This document shows positions 57,401 through 64,000 of a stretch of 64,000 bases of DNA, piece after piece. This DNA comes from Bugula neritina. Its lineage: Eukaryota > Bryozoa > Gymnolaemata > Cheilostomatida > Bugulidae. Position 1 is the first letter of the stretch. Each line of letters opens with the position of its first letter. Position numbers and translations under genes: made by a program. Below the pieces are notes generated by a model. That model saw only the letters and a list, made by a program, of their open reading frames with translations, ran no database searches and was not told the DNA's origin. Location of the stretch: contig OZ037770.1 of the NCBI GenBank assembly GCA_964035545.1, positions 10,380,973-10,444,972 on the forward strand, written 5' to 3'.

Positions 57401-60400
57401 TTGTAATATATTATATCAGGCACATTTTTTAAAAATTTATTATTTAATTTTATGTTTTTGCCACATCAGTTGGTAGACCACACACGTTGATATAATGCTC
57501 TAGATAATGAATCTGGTATAATGACTTATGTGTAGTTGAAGCACTACTAATTGTATTTTGTTTTTATGATTTGTAGGTGGATCTGGTTGAAGGATTTGCA
57601 GAGATTAAAGACAGAATACAGAGGCTGATATCTGTTGAGATACCTAAACTAGAGCTGTGTGATGTCATGTCTCTAAAGGTCAAAGGTTAGTATACTAAAC
57701 TAGAACTGTGTGATGTCATGTCTCTAAAGGTCAAAGGTTGGTATACTAAACTAGAGCTGTGTGATGTCATGTCTCTAAAGGTCAAAGGTTAGTAGACTAA
57801 ACTAGAACTGTGTGATGTCATGTCTCTAAAGGTCAAAGGTTAGTATACTAAACTAGAGCTGTGTGATGTCATGTCTCTAAAGGTCAAAGGTTAGTATACT
57901 AAACTAGAACTGTGTGATGTCATGTCTCTAAAGGTCAAAGGTTAGTATACTAAACTAGAGCTGTGTGATGTCATGTCTCTAAAGGTCAAAGGTTAGTATA
58001 CTAGACTAGAGCTGTATCACCGGCTTTCCATGTACCGATCTCAGATCGATCTTAGCGAGATCGATCCATGGAAAGACGTCAAAGATCGATCTCAGTCGTT
58101 CTGAGCTGGTCGGTCTGTAGAGCTCGAACTCAGATCGATCTCAAAGCAATAAGACCATGGAAAGACGAAAGATCGATCTGAGAAGTGGAAAAATGACTGC
58201 TCGCTACAATGTTGTCTGCTAATAAAAATGATAACTTATTGATAATTACTAAGCAAAGTATTAAATAATTATGATAGCCACCTTTTCAGATGCCAAAACT
58301 TTGACTTTCAGTACAACGATTAAGAAAACTCAATTATATGCAGTAGAAGGTAAAAAAATGGGAGAATTTAAATTGAGTTTAAATGACTATTAAAACTTAG
58401 TTTCATTAGCTATTTTCTTTGTAATTTTAAGCCTAACAGTCCTGTAAGTTTATTAATAATCTGCAAAACAGCCATTAATTTTATATAAGCTGTCAAGCTA
58501 AAAAATTAAAATTAATTATTTTAAATTGGCCAAATTACCAAACACTGAAAGCTTTGCTGCGTATAGTTTATAGCTGGGATTAAATTTTAGACTACGGCCA
58601 TCTTATTTTCAACAGTAGTAGCTTTAATCACTCAAATAGGTGAACAAATTATACTTTTAAAGTATCCTTCACTTGAGAGGAGACAACTTCGCGAGATCGA
58701 TCTGACACTCTCATGGAAAAACGATCGATCTGAGCACATTTCTCAGATCGATCTAGCTGAGATCGATCTGAGATCGGTACATGGAAAGCCCGTGTATGAT
58801 GTCATGTCTCTAAAGGTCAAAGGTTATACAACCAAGCAAGTCAAGTTTCTTTGATAAGCTGTACTTTTTGACAAGATTTTAATTCCTAATCTGTTGTATT
58901 GGTATTTCAATGCAGGTATAAGATAAATACAAGCCTCATATACATAGACCAGAATATAGTCACATTCACGGGCTTTCCATGTACCGATCTCAGATCGATC
59001 TCGCTGAGATCGACCTGAGAAATGTGCTCAGATCGATCGTTTTTCCATGAGAGTGTCAGATCGATCTCGCGAAGTTGCCTCCTCTTAAGTGAAGGATACT
59101 TTAAAAGTATAATTTGTTCACCTATTTGAGTGATTAAAACTACTACTGTTGAAAACAAAATGGTCGTAGTCTAAAATTTAATTCCAGCTATAAACTTTAC
59201 GCAGCAAAGCTTTCAGTGTATGGTAATTTGGCCAATTTGAAATAAATAATTTTAATTTTTTTGCTTGACAGCTTATATAAAATTAATGGCTGTCTTGCAG
59301 ATTATTAATAAACTTACAGGACTGTTAGGCTTAAAATTATAAAGAAAATAGCTAATAAAACTAAGTTTTAATAGTCATTTAAATTCAATTCAACTTCTCC
59401 CATTTTTTTACCTTCTACTGCATATAATTGAGTTTTCTTAATCATTGTACTGAAAGTCAAAGTTTTGGCATCTGAAAAAGTGGCTATCATAATTATTTAA
59501 TACTTTGCTTAGTAATTATCAATAAGTTATCATTTTTATTAGCAGACAACATTGTAGCGCGCAGTCTTTTTCTACTTCTCAGATCGATCTGGCGTCTTTC
59601 CATGGTCTTATTGACATGAGATCGATCTGAGTTCGAGCTCCACAGACCGACCAGCTCAGATCGACGGAGATCGATCTTTGGCGTCTTTCCATGGATCGAT
59701 CTCGCTGAGATCGATCTGAGATCGGTACATGGAAAGCCGGTGCTTAACTATTATAGTAAATTATGGAAATAGCTAGGAGGAAGTATTACATTAAATATGT
59801 ATATAATGATAAGAATAGTTCCTACAGTCTCCCTTACTAACTTTCACTCAACTTGTACTTTGTAGAGGAGAGGAGAGAAATAGAGGCAGAACTGGTTCCT
59901 GCAGCAGACATGATTATTAGTTTAGATCAAGGAGTGACAACTCCTACTCTCCCTAAATCTCTCAAACTCTTGCAGTCTGTTGATGTTTCTGATTACTGTT
60001 ATTCTGTCTGTAAATATGAAGGTAACACTTATGTAGGGCTGAGTAGTGGAGGGATAGACAGAATAGATGAGAGTTTCAGTGTTTCCAAGTCTTTTATTTC
60101 TCTTACCAACCGGGTAACTGGAATCACAGTCCATAGGAATAAGCTGTATGCTCTAGAGCTTATCAGCAGCACTAATTGGGTGGTGAATGTGTATGATCTT
60201 ACTGGGAAACAGGTGACCAGCTGGTCTCACCATGATAATAGTGGTGGTGTAAACAAACTTGCTAGTGTTGATGAGCAGGTTGTAATTCCTGATAGACACA
60301 GTAAAAGACTTACAATCTACTCTCTTACCGGGGAGGTAATTAAACATGTCCCCTGCCCTCTACTCAGTAATGGTGATATAGCAATATGTGCAGCAGACAG

Positions 60401-61160
60401 ACATTGTGTAGTAGTTTCTGACTATGGTTCTTCTCAAGTATTTAAATTAGACTTGACAACAGAGAAAGTCATCTGGACATGCAAGGATGTATCTCAACCA
60501 CAAGGTGTGACCTGCTATAGAAGTAAATATATTCTTGTGACTAACTACAGCAGTAAAACTACCATCTGGATACTGGATGTGGAGACAGGTTAGTGATTCT
60601 AGCATTATAATCTCTGCTGCAAAATATAATATAACATGTCAACTTTGTTCTGTACATACACTACATATTACTATATTATGATTATACTGTATATTGTATA
60701 CACAAACCACAATCAGTGGGTGTGTTAGCAAGCCATTTGTAATCACAGTAATCACAGCTCTACTGTATATAATGATGTTGAATATTATAAGGATTTCTCA
60801 TAGTTACATGTACCTTCTAGTATATTGTGTATTATTTACACTTGTGTAAAGTAAAGTATGTATTATTGTGTAATAGTTGTCTAAGTGGTTACTCAATGAT
60901 GCAGTTCAAAAATTCATTCCCTAGTGCCATGGTAATAATTTCTCAGTATCATAGTATATTGAATATATAATTTTGTTAGCACATGACTAAAATATATTGA
61001 AACAGTGAACTTGGTATATACTGTAGGTAGACAGTTATCTAAGCTAGAAGATACAACTGTTAGGAGTGAGAGTCATGTACTTGATCTCCATGTGTGTAAA
61101 GACATGCTGATTGTACCCAGATACAGTGAGAAGAAAGTTCTATTCCACCAACTCACCTGA
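54414..61160 (+). CDS. TRIM-like gene E, complete
   Basis: Exons: 54414-54571, 54722-54878, 55084-55267, 56121-56302, 57125-57295, 57577-57685, 59866-60588 and 61027-61160. The total is 1818 nt, 605 residues. RING, both B-boxes, coiled coil and propeller are as in gene B. Exon 4 is clearly more diverged than in B, C and D (HKMVSLDELITQLTNIEEL), while exons 1-2 are almost identical to D. Exon 3 is closer to C (CVSQTNLCVGG). Exon 5 ends CAG|GCATGT, a GC donor in place of GT. Intron 4 contains a LINE fragment. Intron 6 contains seven full 51-bp donor repeats and two MITEs. It ends L-T-TGA. Confidence 0.88.
56587..56853 (-). pseudogene. Non-LTR (LINE) reverse-transcriptase ORF fragment
   Basis: The minus strand reads as one open stretch with EESKAFWQNIWGQPTKHN, NAEWLNKVSSKLEHIEKQE and TVADVKKIISKMPVTSP. 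The FW..IW..P..HN..AEW pattern just before the RT domain is typical of invertebrate LINEs. It ends in a stop near 56590. It is 5'- and 3'-truncated, in intron 4 of gene E. Confidence 0.6.
57640..58017 (+). repeat. 51-bp splice-donor repeats (gene E), seven units plus one split by a MITE
   Basis: Starting with the exon 6 end itself (donor at 57686), seven complete 51-bp units follow in register. They alternate CTAGAGCTG and CTAGAACTG for units 1-7, a 102-bp higher-order pattern. An eighth unit is split by MITE copy 5 and resumes at 58795. Confidence 0.9.
58018..58794 (+). mobile_element. CACTA-like MITE copy 5 (777 bp)
   Basis: CACCGGCTTTCCATG ... CATGGAAAGCCCGTG with one mismatch in the end repeat. 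TAT duplication (58015-58017 and 58795-58797). It is inserted in the eighth 51-bp unit of gene E. Confidence 0.8.
58967..59742 (-). mobile_element. CACTA-like MITE copy 6 (776 bp)
   Basis: CACGGGCTTTCCATG ... CATGGAAAGCCGGTG, inverted relative to copy 5 and only 172 bp away, 123 bp before exon 7 of gene E. The pair could form a very long hairpin in the transcript. Confidence 0.8.
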
Positions 61161-62934
61161 ACAGGTATTATGTATATAGTAGGAGTTATGTCCCTCCTAT
61201 GACCATTTTGTAAGCAAATGTAGGTTCCTCTTCGGACTCCTTCATTAAGATATGTCAGGAAGGGACAACTTTAGCAAGGCTATGCGCAATTGTTGGAAAA
61301 ACTAGTAAAATGATAACGTTGGCTAAAACTACTTCCAATCAATGGAATCTCTTTATTCATATACTGTGACATCACACAGCAAAAAGAGTTCCAGCTTGTA
61401 TTTCTGTCCAATTCAACTTACTGTTTGTTGGGGAAGCTTATCCTGACAAACTAACAAAAGTTTTTCTGCTCAAAAGGAATTCTACCTTTCTAGCATCATT
61501 TTGTTATTTGCCTTTTGCAGCTCTATATAAGTAAAGTTAATTTTTTGCAGTAGCCAAGTCATTTTGTTCAATTTTTAAGCTAATTTTGTTTCCTTACATT
61601 CCTGTTGATATTATGTTGTTAGTAATACAATTACATGAGTCATTTACATAGTGCCGACTAACATACTAGATGTATAAAATAAGGGTCTTCTATTTCAGTA
61701 TATTCCAGTATCTTTGTCTCTTCTATAATTATTTGCAATATTTCACAGCCCACATGTGACGAATAGTCAAAATACTATAATTGTTATTCATCTAAAATTG
61801 TTTTAATTTTTTACAGAAAATAGACTGATGTGGAACAGGAAGTAGTTTTTACAGCAGACACATCTAGTTATTTGGTTTAGAAAGTGACAAGTGAAAAGGC
61901 AGCTGATTGGTCTATTCATCTGACCTAGTAACACTCTATGGTTACATTACCATGTCATTCATATGATACTTATTGTAACATCATTCTATATTATCTATCA
62001 TACAGGACTGAGAACTAAGTAGTAGCAGTTATTGTATATTATCTTTCTTATAGGAGTGAAAACTCTGTAGCATATGTTTTCTATTACTATTATCATGAGT
62101 CATATTGTATTAATATTAACCACATACTAGTTACATTACATAATTTATGCTCTTCAAAACATATTTGGCTTAGAGCTTCTGTACTTATGAAATATTTTTT
62201 TGTAAAAGATGTGCTGAAGTGAAGGCTTATTCATACTGCAAACTAAAGTGGAAGCTTTCACAGTGTAGAGTATTAGAGATGTTATATTCTTAGTTCTGAC
62301 TTGATAGAAGTCAGTCTCTGTATCACCTTACTGCACTGTCTTTATTTTACTCATTGGTGCACCTTGCATATGTCAACTGAGTATTAAATATATTCAACAG
62401 TTCAACAGAGCTAATAGACCAAATAAATCCTTTACACTGTATCACAGTTATGATGTAGTATTTTATATCTACAGAGCAACAAGGCGTATATTAATGGTAG
62501 TGTTTATTAATTACTCTCTAAGTTGTAACCACAAAAATGTAAATTCTAAATCTCACTGATGCCACACTCTATCATTTAACCAGCATATTATAATTATTGG
62601 AGACTTACAATGTAATATTGTCTTAGTAATAGTATGCACATCAAAGTGTGGTACACTGGCTTATATACATTCAAGGGGCATGTTATATTCCCTAGCATGT
62701 TATCAGTAAACAAAATATTATAAATGTTATTAAGGCTTACTGCTGAGACTATCAATAGGCATATAATAAATAAATTTGCTGCCTCTAACATGCACTCAGT
62801 TTATCATAATGGAAGGACAACTCTAATATGGCAGAAAATGCCTGTTTGAGTTTCTTGAAAAACAGCCTTGGTAAACTTGCGTAAGTATTGCTCAGCTATT
62901 CAAAGACTAGTATTTGGCAATGCACTGTTGCTTT

Positions 62935-63170
62935 TCATACGATAGAGGAAGCATTAGCCAATTGAAATCAACACCTCATTCCTACTGAGGAGGGGCGTGA
63001 CTACAATAACCAATTACAGTTTGCATTCTAGTAGTAGATAATGCACTGTCGCTTGACAATCATATATAGAAAGCATTAGCCAATAGGGATCATCGCATTC
63101 TGACTGACAAGGGCGTGGTTACAAAAAACAATAATTCAAGTTGGCATAAATTATTCAAGATTTATTTACA
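62935..63170. promoter_or_regulatory. CCAAT + GGGCGTG blocks, post-E module
   Basis: ATTAGCCAATTGAAATCA with GGGGCGTGAC, then ATTAGCCAATAGGGATCATC with AAGGGCGTGGTTAC. Same layout as the other modules. Confidence 0.4.
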
Positions 63171-63510
63171 GGCTACAGGTAAAATATTACTATTTCACAA
63201 TGAATAGATACACTATGAAGTAGAACCTAAAGTACAGAATTATACAGAATCATTAAAACATGATGAGTAGAATTATAACTTACTGACCTTACTGGAAAAT
63301 ATACACAATAGTTGAGTATGTGAATTACTGGTTATAAAACAGTGAAGCAGATATACATTATAAGAAATTATAAAATATTTACTGTATAAATATAATGTCA
63401 CATGTATTCATTATGTAACATATGTATCTAATGTATAATAAATACATAAATTAGAGCAGCAGAAAAATATAAAACAGTATGAAATACAGTTTAGAAGTCA
63501 GTGGACAGTG

Positions 63511-63759
63511 CTATGTAACACAGAGTAGACCTTTGAGCTCTAGAAGAACAGGGTGAACAGATTCAGTGAACTTTGACATCTCTGTTCTGTGGTGATTTGT
63601 AGGCTGAGTGACGGAAGCTATGCTGGAAAATTCAGACAAGTAATGATGAAGAATGTCAAAGTGTGATTCAGTCTTATGTTTCTCCAGAATGTAACTCTGC
63701 ATCTCATTGTACTTAGTCTGTGATACAACATTATAACTCAGTGTAAATGTGTGGAGCAT
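63511..63759 (-). CDS. Hypothetical 82-residue frame, minus strand (paralog of 50483-50235)
   Basis: Same length, start and stop as the frame at 50483-50235, with about seven or eight residue changes. No known domain. Confidence 0.3.
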   Translation of the reverse strand: MLHTFTLSYNVVSQTKYNEMQSYILEKHKTESHFDILHHYLSEFSSIASVTQPTNHHRTEMSKFTESVHPVLLELKGLLCVT

Positions 63760-63799
63760 AGTCTATTTATTAATACAAGATGGTATAGAAAGTATCTCT

Positions 63800-63960
63800 A
63801 TGAGCATCTCTGAGTTTGAGGTGACTGAGTGCAGTAGTTTGGGGTTTTCGAGTTTGAAGTTCAAGTTGGAACTGTAAAGCCTCTCCCCCTGACCTCAAAC
63901 TCGAGACCCTCAAACTGCTGCACTCAGTCACCCCTAACTCAGAGCTGCTTATAGATAATA
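63800..63960. repeat. Foldback (~40-bp imperfect inverted repeat)
   Basis: GAGGTGACTGAGTGCAGTAG near 63820 pairs with CTGCTGCACTCAGTCACCCC near 63917, around a ~60-bp centre. The D-E and A-B modules keep only parts of it (50540-50645 and 6450-6555). Confidence 0.6.
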
Positions 63961-64000
63961 TTGTAAAAAGTATTGTACTGCAGTCAACAGAAATCTGTGA

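Larger units (their letters stand above)
61816..64000 (+). other. Intergenic module after gene E (runs off the window)
   Basis: The relic exon begins at about 61816 (ACAGAAAATAGACTGATG). AT-rich shared sequence, CCAAT blocks (62935-63170), the 82-codon minus frame (63759-63511) and a foldback (about 63800-63960) follow. By comparison with the other modules, another TRIM-like gene would be expected further right. Confidence 0.7.

Noticed and set aside
57640-58017. CRISPR-like array
   Set aside because: Units are contiguous without spacers and derive from exon 6. The host is an animal.

Overview
The window is nuclear DNA from an invertebrate animal. It is AT-rich and intron-rich, with short phased exons bounded by GT-AG sites. 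Its genes are animal-type RING/B-box/coiled-coil/beta-propeller (TRIM-like) genes, and it carries animal Ty3/gypsy, hAT, Harbinger, LINE and tRNA-SINE debris. A sponge or another early-branching marine animal would fit, but I cannot fix the species from sequence alone.

The backbone is a head-to-tail tandem array of one TRIM-like gene, all on the + strand. I call the copies A to E. A (46-4792) is cut by the left edge and shows only exons 5-8. B (10010-19127) is complete. C (21993-41131) is complete but stretched by two retrotransposons. D (45732-48082) stops after the coiled-coil exons and has no propeller. E (54414-61160) is complete. Each full gene has eight coding exons (C may use a ninth short one) and encodes about 604-608 residues: RING finger, B-box 1, B-box 2, coiled coil, and an NHL-like beta-propeller. 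Exon lengths 157, 184, 182, 171 and 109 are the same in every copy where the exon exists. These would be cytosolic E3 ubiquitin ligases whose propeller picks the target.

Between genes lies a shared intergenic module (about 5132-10009, 41124-45731, 48808-54413, and 61816 to the end). It contains a decayed copy of the start of the propeller exon, tandem CCAAT/GGGCGTGG blocks, a minus-strand 82-codon frame (two modules), a short + frame starting ATGGCTGCTACC, TAG/ACT-rich simple sequence, and a perfect kappaB-type site about 1.8-2.1 kb before the next gene's ATG. The B-C spacer keeps only the decayed exon and then diverges.

Gene C's introns 4 and 5 hold two related Ty3/gypsy elements on the minus strand. 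Gypsy-1 (24277-31848) is young: its 276-bp LTRs differ at 3 positions. Its coding region is nearly whole, but pol has two in-frame stops. Gypsy-2 (32873-38487) is old and internally deleted, and sits inside a CACTA-like MITE. Both use a tRNA-Leu type primer site, have a 4-bp ATAT target duplication, and carry an extra 3' ORF with a C2H2-like finger and a C-terminal coiled coil.

Other mobile DNA: six copies of a ~777-bp MITE with CACCGGCTTTCC termini, a 1.58-kb hAT-type element, a 343-bp Harbinger-type MITE, five tRNA-derived SINE-like units, and a LINE fragment. A 51-bp repeat that copies the end of exon 6 together with its splice donor is amplified in intron 6 of A, B, C and E.

The most interesting points are the array itself (mosaic exons, propeller variation concentrated at repeated positions, kappaB sites, a propeller-less copy), the multiplied splice donors, the MITE found in opposite orientations at the same site of two paralogs, and the gypsy 3' ORF with a possible conserved intron.
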